From positions 1 to 64,000 of the forward strand of contig DAOUBD010000054.1 of the NCBI GenBank assembly GCA_034432935.1: a stretch of 64,000 nt of DNA. Direction: 5' to 3'. The notes beneath the pieces were generated by a model. It had not been told where the DNA came from. It saw only the letters and a list, made by a program, of their open reading frames with translations, and ran no database searches. Origin of the DNA: DAOUAG01 sp034432935 (GTDB lineage: Bacteria > Chloroflexota > Dehalococcoidia > SM23-28-2 > RBG-16-64-32). The position numbers were made by a program, and so were the translations under genes. Shown piece after piece: positions 8,423 through 16,232 of this stretch. Each line of letters starts with the position of its first letter. The first letter of the stretch is position 1.

Positions 8423-9502
8423 TTACACCCGCCCGTCCTCAACCGCCTCGTCAGCTGGGATGCCGTTCGAGGGGCCTGGCCGGGGCCGGAGAAAGAGGAA
8501 GTCCGAGGGCGTCATGCGCAGGGCGACGGCCGCCAGCGGGCCGGAAGCGAAGTACGGGAGCGCCAGCATGACGTGGCTGAAGATCGAGAAGGCGGCGGCC
8601 TTGCTTTCATCGACCCCAAAAGCCACCAGAAGCCCCGCGATCGCCAGCTCGAAGACCCCCAGGCCGGCCTGGGTGAGGGGAACAGAAACAGCTATCGTGG
8701 CGGTTACCACTACCAGCAGGTAGACGGCGGGCGAAAGGTCAAGCCCCAGGGCGCGGCCGCAGGCGTAGTACATGAGGGCCTCGCATAGCCACGCTGCATG
8801 AGAAGTCCAGGCCACCGTGAACATCGCCCCCGGCCTGCGAAAGGCCTGGAGCCCTTGTCCAAAGGCACGGATTTCCACGGCTATGCGGGCCCGCCAGCGG
8901 CCTTCAGGCTGGCGCTGGGCAACTGCCGGGGCGGCAGCATGCCGCGCTAGCCAGCGCGCCGCCGCCAGGCCTACGGCCAACACGAGGCCATAAACGAGGG
9001 CCAAGGGCCACAGAAAGCGCGCCTCCTGGTGAAGCACCAGGCCCAGGATGATGAAGGTGCAAAAGGCCACGATATCGGTAAGTTTTTCCGAGAGGAGCGT
9101 CGCGATAATGCTGGAGGCGCTGAGGCCCGTTCTGCGGCGTAGGAACTGCACGCGCAAGAACTCCCCGGCCCTTAGGGGGAACGCTAGGTTGGTGGCCACC
9201 CCCACCACCGCGGTTAGGAACAGGAAGGTCAGGCTGAGGCGCCGCATAGGAGCGAAGAACTGCCGCCAGCGGATGGCCCGGAACCAATCTGACGCTAGGT
9301 TGGCGGCAAAGGCCAGCGGCAGCCACCACGGGTTGGCAGCCTCCAGCTCCTCCCTCACGGCCCCGATATCGACCCGCCACAAAAGCCCGCCCAGGAGGAG
9401 TGAGGCGAGGGCCAACTGGGCCAGGAAACGGGCGAAGGGGAAGCTCCGGCGGAGGAGGCCAGGTGCGGCTACCGCCGCGGCTTCGGTGGGATACTCCATC
9501 AC
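8423..9502 (-). CDS. LPG synthase transmembrane-domain / UPF0104 family membrane protein
   Basis: A 359-aa integral membrane protein of the lysylphosphatidylglycerol synthase TM-domain group (YbhN/AglD-like), many of which are thought to flip or present lipid-linked substrates. Multiple hydrophobic segments are visible from about residue 24 onward. Diagnostic stretches are SDWFRAIRWRQFF, FPLRAGEFLRV and LLSEKLTDIVAF in the N-terminal half and VPLTQAGLGVFELAIAG in the C-terminal half. No aminoacyl-transferase domain is attached. Translation may start at GTG 9502 or ATG 9499. It is convergent with the candidate ceramide operon, with only two bases between stops, so it is not co-transcribed; a lipid-trafficking link would be speculative. 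Confidence 0.85.
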   Translation of the reverse strand: MMEYPTEAAAVAAPGLLRRSFPFARFLAQLALASLLLGGLLWRVDIGAVREELEAANPWWLPLAFAANLASDWFRAIRWRQFFAPMRRLSLTFLFLTAVVGVATNLAFPLRAGEFLRVQFLRRRTGLSASSIIATLLSEKLTDIVAFCTFIILGLVLHQEARFLWPLALVYGLVLAVGLAAARWLARHAAAPAVAQRQPEGRWRARIAVEIRAFGQGLQAFRRPGAMFTVAWTSHAAWLCEALMYYACGRALGLDLSPAVYLLVVVTATIAVSVPLTQAGLGVFELAIAGLLVAFGVDESKAAAFSIFSHVMLALPYFASGPLAAVALRMTPSDFLFLRPRPGPSNGIPADEAVEDGRV

Positions 9503-9706
9503 CAGCGCATTCTACTGCGCCTGGCGGGTGCCGGCACCCTCGTGCCGAAAAGGCTGCGGAGCAGGTACACCGGCTTCTCGCTCGCCACCCATTCGCCGCC
9601 GCCTCCGGTGTCCCGCTCCGCCCGCGCGAGGGGATCGCTGCCCCAACATAGTTAACACCTCGCCCCGGCACGCATTACATCAGAATCCGGAATTACAACT
9701 CACTAA

Positions 9707-10927
9707 TTATTTCAGCGCTGAGGGCATGTCGCCCTCCCCGGCATCGATGCGCTGTAAGAGCTCCCACACGAACTCCTCCGTATCAGCCAGCGTCTGGGGA
9801 TCCAAGTTTTCTGCTCGGTCCGCAGGCTGGTGCCACAGGGGCAAGATGCCGTCCTGGCGACCCAGCCCGACGAAGGTTAGTGTCCGTAGCCCGTATTTGA
9901 CGCCAATGGCGCCCTCGGTGTAGCCCAAGCGCATCGGCTTCTCGTAGGCTCGCAGATCGGCACGGGCGGAAGCCATGGAGCGCGCCAGGGAAAGCAGCCT
10001 TGCGTCCGGGTGATAACGCCTGGTCATGCCTTCCCAGGTAATGAAACAGGCGCCGGCCCCGGGGCCGCCGACGGAGTCGAAGACGATGAAAAAGGCGCCT
10101 TCCAGCTCGTCCCTGTGCTCCCGGACGAAGGCCTCGGCGCCGTAGCAGCCCACCTCTTCGCAGCCGGTGTTGAGGGCCCAGACCTCCGTCTCCATCAGGG
10201 GCTCTCCAACAAGCCGCTCCGCTAGGGTCAGAACCATTGCGGCCCCCGAGGCGTTGTCATTGGCTCCCGGCGTGTAGGGCGTGAAATCGGCCTGTACCAG
10301 CACCATTAGGATCGCTGCAACACCGAGGCCCGCAACGGCGGCTGCCGGGTGGATCCATGAGGCGCCGGTTATGGCCCCGGCGATGAAAAGCCCCAGAAGG
10401 GCTCCCATGCTCCCAAAACCAAGCGGCACCAGGAGGGCAAAAAGGCGAAGGTGCCGGGCCGACTTGAAGACGAAGGGGGTCCTGTGGGTATCCAGGTGCC
10501 CCACCAATATAACCCTGCGCCGCACAGGCCCCCTCGGCGGCACCACAGCCCAGACGTTATGGCTATGGCCCTTCGGCAGGGCCCAGCGCAGCGGGTTGCT
10601 GACGAAGTTCAGCTCTAGGAGCGACGATACGATAGCGAAAGCCACGATGGCTGCCGCCACACCGGCGGTCCAACGGCCCCCCATGGGGTAGAGGGCGAGG
10701 GCCAAAAGGGCTAGGGCAAGGGCCAGGGCGTAGGGCCGCCAGGCAGAAATGGCGCTCCTGAACCGCTGGACGCGCGCCTCGAGGCCTAGACCCTCAAGGA
10801 CGGCGCCAGCGTACTCCGCTGCCGCTGCTTCTTCCGCCGTTGTCGACCCCCGCGGGCCTATCGTCTCCGCCAGGTAGCGCACGTGCTCCAGGCAGCGGGC
10901 GGTGCTTGCGCGCGGGGTGCCGGTCAT
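9707..10927 (-). CDS. M28-family metallopeptidase with embedded membrane segments
   Basis: A 406-aa zinc aminopeptidase of family M28. Metal-ligand motifs are visible: GHLDTH (His144/Asp146), GANDNASG (bridging Asp near 224), EEVG (catalytic and ligand Glu) and LWHQPAD (distal His). Four hydrophobic stretches are seen, roughly residues 66-82, 88-105, 161-188 and 192-212. The last two fall between the first zinc ligand and the bridging Asp, so the catalytic fold appears interrupted by a membrane hairpin, which is unusual. The ATG at 10927 faces the divergent metallo-beta-lactamase gene. The substrate is unknown. A 204-base gap without a recognisable gene separates it from the downstream UPF0104 gene; it contains a 14-bp palindrome at 9526-9539. 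Confidence 0.85.
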   Translation of the reverse strand: MTGTPRASTARCLEHVRYLAETIGPRGSTTAEEAAAAEYAGAVLEGLGLEARVQRFRSAISAWRPYALALALALLALALYPMGGRWTAGVAAAIVAFAIVSSLLELNFVSNPLRWALPKGHSHNVWAVVPPRGPVRRRVILVGHLDTHRTPFVFKSARHLRLFALLVPLGFGSMGALLGLFIAGAITGASWIHPAAAVAGLGVAAILMVLVQADFTPYTPGANDNASGAAMVLTLAERLVGEPLMETEVWALNTGCEEVGCYGAEAFVREHRDELEGAFFIVFDSVGGPGAGACFITWEGMTRRYHPDARLLSLARSMASARADLRAYEKPMRLGYTEGAIGVKYGLRTLTFVGLGRQDGILPLWHQPADRAENLDPQTLADTEEFVWELLQRIDAGEGDMPSALK

Positions 10928-11046
10928 CCCGTGGCGAATTATACGGTGGCCGTCGCTTTGCTGGCACCATCGAGGGCCCTGGGTTGTCTTACGGCTTAGG
11001 CGCTGGGCGTTAGCCTGCCGGCGCCGGGTCGCCCGCGCTCGCGCCC

Positions 11047-11055
11047 TGCTATACT
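11047..11055 (+). promoter_or_regulatory. Extended -10 element of the metallo-beta-lactamase-fold gene
   Basis: TG-C-TATACT at 11047-11055 lies 38 bases upstream of the GTG start at 11094, leaving room for the AGGAGGAGG ribosome binding site at 11082-11090. No clear -35 is present. Confidence 0.5.
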
Positions 11056-11093
11056 GGGGCGCAGCGCAGACCGCTTGGCCTAGGAGGAGGGAC

Positions 11094-12392
11094 GTGACGG
11101 ACCAGGAAAGCAGGACATTGCCAACGGACTTCCTGACAGCATCTCGCCTTTCACCGCAAGAGGCAGCCTTCTACTACCGCGGCTCCCCACAGGTGGTTGC
11201 GGATGGCGTCGTCTTCACCCCCAGCACTGGCGGCGTCACGCACTTCATCTGCGGTGACCGCATGCTGGTAGTAGACACGTCCCTCTTTCTTTTCGCTCGC
11301 GGCATCCTGGACGAGGTGCGGCAACGCTTCAGCCAGTCGCCGGTAGAGGCCATCGTCTACACTCACGGGCACATCGACCACGTTTCCGGAGCCCATATCT
11401 ACATCCAGGAGGCAGAGCAGCGCGGGCATCCCAGGCCCCAGATTATCGGCCACGCCGATGTAGCCCGGCGCTTCGACCGCTATAGGATGCTGGACCGGCA
11501 GAACAACTTCATCAATAACTTCCAGTTCAACATGAAGGGGCAGATGCGCGCCTTCTCGGTCACCCCGTGGGTCTATCCCGACATCACCTACTACGAGAGC
11601 ATGGAACTAACGGTTGGAGGGGAACGGTTCGAGCTCTACCACTCTCGCGGGGAGACGGATGATCAGACGTGGGTCTGGTGCCCTGCCCGCCGGGTGGCCT
11701 GCGCCGGCGACATGTTCATTTGGGCTACCCCCAACGTCGGCAACCCGCTGAAGGTGCCGCGCTATTGCCTGGATCTAGCCATCAACCTGGAGCGCATGGC
11801 CGCCCTTAAGCCCCTCCACCTGCTGCCGGGCCACGGCCCCGCGATTTCGGGGGAGGAGCAGGTCCAGGACGCGCTCCTCTCCACCGCATCTTGGCTTCGT
11901 TCCATCCACGACCAGGTGGTGGAGGGCATGAACCAGGAGAAGTTCCTGGAGGACATCCTGCGCGATATCAAGTACCCGCCGAACGACCGCCCTTGGCTAA
12001 AGCCCATATACGATCACCCCGAGTTCGTGGCGCGAAACGTCTATCGTCTTTATGGGGGATGGTATGACGGCAACCCTGCCCATATTCTTCCTGCTCACTC
12101 CCACGACGTGGCTCGGGAACTGATTAGCGTGACTGGTTCGGCTGGCCTGTTGGCGCGGGCCCGCGAGCTACGGGACAAGGGCGATCTTCAGATGGCCTGC
12201 CACATGGTGGATTTCGTCCGGCGCGGCGAGCCGGATAACAGGGAGGCCTGGGAGCTGTGGCGTGATCTGTTCAAGGCCCGGCTCCAGAACGAGCCGTCCT
12301 TGATGGCCCGTGGCGTGTTCCTTTCGGCTATCGACGAAGCGGAGCGGCGCCTGGCGGCGCTCTCCTCTGCGCGGCAGGAAGGCAGCCGGTAA
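11094..12392 (+). CDS. Alkylsulfatase-like metallo-beta-lactamase fold hydrolase
   Basis: A 432-aa protein with an N-terminal metallo-beta-lactamase domain and a C-terminal dimerisation region like that of SDS-hydrolysing alkylsulfatases (SdsA/BDS1 group). The dinuclear metal motif is THGHIDH; further ligands are in IGHADV, GDMFIW and LLPGHGP. The stretch LYGGWYDGNPAHILP matches the alkylsulfatase dimerisation domain. No signal peptide or sterol-carrier C-terminal domain is seen, and the length is shorter than SdsA. The GTG start is set by a strong AGGAGGAGG site three bases upstream; the frame is open further upstream, but that part looks like translated promoter sequence. Expected chemistry is hydrolysis of an alkyl sulfate or related ester; the real substrate is not deducible. 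Confidence 0.8.
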   Translation: MTDQESRTLPTDFLTASRLSPQEAAFYYRGSPQVVADGVVFTPSTGGVTHFICGDRMLVVDTSLFLFARGILDEVRQRFSQSPVEAIVYTHGHIDHVSGAHIYIQEAEQRGHPRPQIIGHADVARRFDRYRMLDRQNNFINNFQFNMKGQMRAFSVTPWVYPDITYYESMELTVGGERFELYHSRGETDDQTWVWCPARRVACAGDMFIWATPNVGNPLKVPRYCLDLAINLERMAALKPLHLLPGHGPAISGEEQVQDALLSTASWLRSIHDQVVEGMNQEKFLEDILRDIKYPPNDRPWLKPIYDHPEFVARNVYRLYGGWYDGNPAHILPAHSHDVARELISVTGSAGLLARARELRDKGDLQMACHMVDFVRRGEPDNREAWELWRDLFKARLQNEPSLMARGVFLSAIDEAERRLAALSSARQEGSR

Positions 12393-12429
12393 CGGGGCTC
12401 CCAACACGCGTGGCCGACGCCCTCCCTCC

Positions 12430-14031
12430 CTAGGAACCGAAGGGCTGTCCGGGGCCGCTACAGCCTTGCGGCACCGTCACCGCTAAGCCGGCGACGTGAC
12501 GCAGCAGGAGGAGGGCGTCCGCAACGTCGATCTGCGCCGAGCAGTCCACATCGCCGGCCTTTGTGGCGCAAAGGCCCAGATTCGGCAGGCCAGCGGTCCG
12601 CCGCAGGATCTGCAACGCATCCGTGGCATCGATCCCCCCTTCGCAGGTGACGTCACCCGAGAGCAACGGCCCGGCCAGCGGCACCTGGGCAAGCGCGCCG
12701 TCTGGCACGACGTAGAGGGTCTGTCCCCGGCCGGAGTCCAGCAGCACCTCGCGCATCCCGGCGTCAAGGAGCACCCGGTATCCGCCGACTATGACCCACT
12801 CCTCCGCCGCTGTTAGCTCGCGAAACCTTGTGTAGGCCTGGGGTATCAGGGGGACCTGCCCGAGCATGCCGGGCACGAGGACGTGCACGTCCTCCCAGCG
12901 GAAACCCATATCGGTAAAGGTGTCCGGGTCCGGGACCCAGAAACGCGCCCGTCCGTACACCACCCACACCCTTGCGTCTCCTGCCTCCTGGAGGAGGGTG
13001 CCATCGGGAGGGACAGCCGGCCGAAGGGCCAGGAACCCATCGGGGGCTACCTGGACAGAGGCCGGGTCCAGGCCCAAGCTGCGGACTGCCTCCAGGTCGG
13101 AAATGCCGAAGCGCCCGCCTCCCTCCAGAAGGTAAACGTCGCTAGAGGAGGATTCGCGCACGAGGCAGCCGTCCTTCCAGGAGACCCAGCAGGGAGCCGG
13201 CACGGTGGGGTAGCTCCGCAGCCACTCCCAAACGTCCGCGGGCACGACGCCCCTGCGCCAGACGCTGACCCTGGCGGCGCCCATGGCGTTGGCTGCGTGT
13301 ACGGCGGGCGCAAAACGCTCCGCAGTGCTGTCCCCCTGAAGCATGGGGACGTACTCCAGGGAGCGGTTGGGAGCAACCTGCGCCAGGTCTTCATGGGCCT
13401 GGAGCACACAGCGGCCTGGATCGTCCCACGGCTGCTGCCCGGAATAGGTCTCCCAGAAGCACATGGGGAGGGCCACGTCGGCCTGCGCCAGCCAGGCACG
13501 GACCGCGGCGGGCTCCCACCACTGAGGCCTGGGGTCATAGATCACGCCGAGCTGGGCCGAGGGCCGCTCGGACCTGAGGCGGCTCCAGAAGGCCTCCGCC
13601 AGATACCAGCAGTCCTCACCGCAGAAGCCGGAAAAGGCCTCCACGTCGGCGTAGAGGCCCTTCACGCCGCTGTCCAGCACCTCCTCCGCCATCCGCAGTT
13701 GGGCGTCGGCATCCCGGCCCTTGGGGACGAACCAAGCGTAGACGTCGATGCCCTGGGCCGCGTACACGCCGATGAGCTCCTTGATCCGGCCAGGGCCATC
13801 GATGGCCAGAGGGTGGTGGTCGTAGGCCGCCATCCAGTCTGTGCCATCGTGGGTCTTGAGATAGACGGCCCGGATCGGGAGGTCAGCATCGGAGGCGCTG
13901 CCTTCGGGATAATCACGGCTGAGCTGCCAGATAACCGCCTCCACGCGGACGGGATCCGGGGCCGCTGAAAAGCCCCGGCTTGGGGTTGACGCCAGCACTG
14001 CTAAGACCGCAGCGGCCAGAAGCCAGCGCAT
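12430..14031 (-). CDS. Secreted TIM-barrel glycosidase-like protein with C-terminal dockerin
   Basis: A 533-aa exported protein. A signal peptide (MRWLLAAAVLAVLASTPSRG) sets the start. Residues of about 30-275 resemble a glycoside-hydrolase-like barrel: IRAVYLKTHDGTDWMAAY, GIDVYAWFVPKG, VKGLYADVEAFSG and MCFWETY are typical strand and active-site-like segments. A central region of about 150 residues has repeated short beta motifs (GGGRFGISDLEAVRSLGL, GRARFWVPDPDTFTDMG) seen in Chloroflexota and actinobacterial surface proteins. The C terminus has two dockerin type I F-hand repeats, GDVTCEGGIDATDALQILRR and GDVDCSAQIDVADALLLLRH. No cohesin is in the window. It lies 20 bases after the DUF2207 gene, same strand, so is probably co-transcribed. 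The catalytic specificity is unknown. Confidence 0.8.
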   Translation of the reverse strand: MRWLLAAAVLAVLASTPSRGFSAAPDPVRVEAVIWQLSRDYPEGSASDADLPIRAVYLKTHDGTDWMAAYDHHPLAIDGPGRIKELIGVYAAQGIDVYAWFVPKGRDADAQLRMAEEVLDSGVKGLYADVEAFSGFCGEDCWYLAEAFWSRLRSERPSAQLGVIYDPRPQWWEPAAVRAWLAQADVALPMCFWETYSGQQPWDDPGRCVLQAHEDLAQVAPNRSLEYVPMLQGDSTAERFAPAVHAANAMGAARVSVWRRGVVPADVWEWLRSYPTVPAPCWVSWKDGCLVRESSSSDVYLLEGGGRFGISDLEAVRSLGLDPASVQVAPDGFLALRPAVPPDGTLLQEAGDARVWVVYGRARFWVPDPDTFTDMGFRWEDVHVLVPGMLGQVPLIPQAYTRFRELTAAEEWVIVGGYRVLLDAGMREVLLDSGRGQTLYVVPDGALAQVPLAGPLLSGDVTCEGGIDATDALQILRRTAGLPNLGLCATKAGDVDCSAQIDVADALLLLRHVAGLAVTVPQGCSGPGQPFGS

Positions 14032-14051
14032 GGCACCTATCTTAGCACCGT

Positions 14052-15890
14052 CTACCAACTGCCGCCCCCTCCTCCGCCGCCGCCACCGCCCGAAGACCCG
14101 CCGCCGAAGCCGCTGCCGCCACTGCCGCCCGGAGTGGAGGCTATGGCTTGCGAAAGGCCTGACGCGAAGCTGGAGATGCTTTCGGCGAAGGCGACGGGCG
14201 CAAAGGCGTGCGTTCCGGAATACCACCCGGGTTGCTCCTCCCGCGCTGCCAGACCCTCGAAGGCCTTCGCCCACTTTTCTACGCAGCCGAAGACGATGGC
14301 ATAGGGGAGGTATTCATGGAATATACCGGACCGCTCGGCAAACCGCTGCCGGTCGGTCTCAGCCGTGACCATATAGCGGCGAAAGCCCAAGCATCGGCGG
14401 TAAAGCAGGCGCCCGGAGGCGGTGCGCCTGGGCATGGCGGGAGCCAACAGGAAGAGGGCCCCTCCGGCAGCGGCGACGGGGAAACCGACCACCCCAGCTC
14501 CAGCGGCGGCGCCCAGAAGCCACACCGCTGTGGCGCCTACCGCGGCCACCACTCCCCCACCGATGTGGTAGGCCAGGCGTACGGCCTCCGGGTTGTGTGG
14601 GAAAAGCCTTAGCCCGGCTACAGCCTCCTGGTAGAGGTCATCTTTCACCTCCGCCAGGTCCTTGTAGAACTTGTTCTTGAGATCATCCAGCTTCACTGTC
14701 TGGCCGGTCGCGAACAAGGCGTCAAGGAGGCGCCGCTCGTATGGCAAGAGATGGCTGTCCTGCTTGTCCAAGCGTGTAAGTTGGTACGACCGTGACTTAA
14801 AGAAGCCGAGGACACCTCCCCCCTCCAGCTCATCGATCCGGAGATGGCCGCGTACCGCAAGGTCGATTATCGTCGCAGAGACGTCCAACGTATCAGCCCG
14901 CTCGTCCAACAGGACACCCATCTCCGCCGGCCGGAGCTTCCTCCCCGGGACGGCTTCGGGCGGGCCGTACTCCACGACGATGGTCTCATGGGCGAAGAGC
15001 GGCCTGATGGTCTCAGCCGGCGTGTCCTTCGCATAGAACATGTCGCCGAACCAACGATCCCGCCCGGCTAGCCACCACAGGCGCGCCAACAGAGCGACGG
15101 CAGCCAGGCCGGCCACCACCGCGATTGCCAGAGGCAAGGGCCGCAGACCCAAGAAGCCGGATATGTCATCCCACGGGTCAGTGCGGGCCGGCACCAGGAC
15201 CAAGGGCGGTACCTGCACCGCCCCTTTCCGCAACCCGACAACGATGGTGAGGCCAGCGCCTGGCGGAAGCGGCATGGTGGCAACGAAGGAGGCAGAGCTC
15301 TCCCCCTCTGCGGACTGGCATGGGAGCGTCGAGCCTATGGCGCCTTGATAACAGGCGACCCGCTCCAGGGCGCCGCCTGGCAGGCGGACCTCAGCGCTGG
15401 CCTCCTCGATGCCGACAGGCCAGGCGTTGCCGGTGACGTTCCAATAGAACTCGTCGTGGTCCGGGAAGGGGTTGAGCCCGCCCGCAACCCTGTAGGAGAT
15501 GCGGTATCGCTGCTGGCCGGTTATCAGCCGGTCAGGGTCACCGATCTTGATGCGCAGGTTCGGCCCGCCGCTGATGAGCTCATAGGGCCACGGGTTGACC
15601 CCATCGTCGACCGCGACGTCTTTGATAGTGATCGCCCTGTGGTACCGGGAATCGTACTGGTACTCCACCGGAATGTCGCGGAAGATGCCGTGACGCTGGA
15701 GGGCGCCGAAGTCCACCAAGATGTCTTCTGTAACCTTGACGGCGCTGCTCTCGTCGATCTCATAGGTGACGTGGAACGACCGGATGGTCCAGCCCTCGGC
15801 GGCGCCGGCGGGCGGCGGGACAGGAGCCGACCAGAGCAGCAGGCTCCCTAAGAGCCCGGCCAGGGCAAGGGCGAGCTTCGCGCGCCTCAC
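14052..15890 (-). CDS. DUF2207 family membrane protein
   Basis: A 612-aa protein with the DUF2207 layout: signal peptide (residues 1-30), an extracellular beta-rich domain (FHVTYEIDESSAVKVTEDILV, then FRDIPVEYQYD and FYWNVTGNAWPV), a membrane segment near 250-270, a cytoplasmic part, a pair of hydrophobic segments around 440-485, and a very Gly-rich C-terminal tail ending in a run of glycines. Function of the family is not established. Translation starts at GTG 15890. It heads a two-gene unit with the dockerin protein, 20 bases downstream, and is divergent from a small basic protein. A CRP-type palindrome at 15941-15956 sits in the shared upstream region. Confidence 0.85.
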   Translation of the reverse strand: MRRAKLALALAGLLGSLLLWSAPVPPPAGAAEGWTIRSFHVTYEIDESSAVKVTEDILVDFGALQRHGIFRDIPVEYQYDSRYHRAITIKDVAVDDGVNPWPYELISGGPNLRIKIGDPDRLITGQQRYRISYRVAGGLNPFPDHDEFYWNVTGNAWPVGIEEASAEVRLPGGALERVACYQGAIGSTLPCQSAEGESSASFVATMPLPPGAGLTIVVGLRKGAVQVPPLVLVPARTDPWDDISGFLGLRPLPLAIAVVAGLAAVALLARLWWLAGRDRWFGDMFYAKDTPAETIRPLFAHETIVVEYGPPEAVPGRKLRPAEMGVLLDERADTLDVSATIIDLAVRGHLRIDELEGGGVLGFFKSRSYQLTRLDKQDSHLLPYERRLLDALFATGQTVKLDDLKNKFYKDLAEVKDDLYQEAVAGLRLFPHNPEAVRLAYHIGGGVVAAVGATAVWLLGAAAGAGVVGFPVAAAGGALFLLAPAMPRRTASGRLLYRRCLGFRRYMVTAETDRQRFAERSGIFHEYLPYAIVFGCVEKWAKAFEGLAAREEQPGWYSGTHAFAPVAFAESISSFASGLSQAIASTPGGSGGSGFGGGSSGGGGGGGGGGSW

Positions 15891-15940
15891 GACGGTTGGT
15901 ATTCTACGACACCTGCCTCCCCCGTGGCGGCCGGGGCGAT

Positions 15941-15956
15941 TGTGATATATGTCACA
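15941..15956. promoter_or_regulatory. CRP/FNR-type operator palindrome TGTGA-N6-TCACA
   Basis: TGTGA (15941-15945), six bases, then TCACA (15952-15956): exactly the E. coli CRP half-site arrangement. It lies in the 121-base divergent gap, 51 bases before the DUF2207 start and 56 before the 66-aa gene. No CRP homologue is in the window, so regulator and direction are unknown. Confidence 0.5.
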
Positions 15957-16011
15957 GACGGCGCCGGCAGCGGGGAGTTATGTTGGCCTCGAGGATGAGA
16001 GGAGGAAACGC

Positions 16012-16212
16012 ATGACGAGCGCTCCCAGAGCGGCGCCAGGCCGGGCGCGGCACATCGCCCGCATCCCCCGGCGTCCCGCTCCCGCCAACGGCCGGACGCA
16101 CCGGTGCCGGGCCGAGCGGGTGCTGGCCAGCCAGCGCCGGGAGGCGCGGGCCGATGCCGCGAAGACGGCGGCGTTCACCGCCTATTTCCTCGGCGGCGGC
16201 CGCTACCTCTAG
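16012..16212 (+). CDS. 66-aa arginine/alanine-rich basic protein, unknown
   Basis: A short frame supported mainly by an excellent ribosome binding site (GAGAGGAGGAAACGC directly before ATG 16012) and by a promoter-like region with a CRP-type palindrome upstream. The product is strongly basic, with many Arg and Ala residues, and ends in TAAFTAYFLGGGRYL. No domain is recognised and no membrane segment is evident. An open frame also exists on the opposite strand here but without a comparable start signal. It stops 20 bases before the convergent citrate synthase stop. Coding status is likely but not certain. Confidence 0.5.
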   Translation: MTSAPRAAPGRARHIARIPRRPAPANGRTHRCRAERVLASQRREARADAAKTAAFTAYFLGGGRYL

Positions 16213-16232
16213 CCCTCAGCCTCGGGGCGGGC

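Noticed and set aside
9526..9539. 14-bp palindrome GGGTGCC/GGCACCC upstream of the UPF0104 gene
   Set aside because: Short GC-only palindrome in GC-rich DNA; could be chance, no supporting context.
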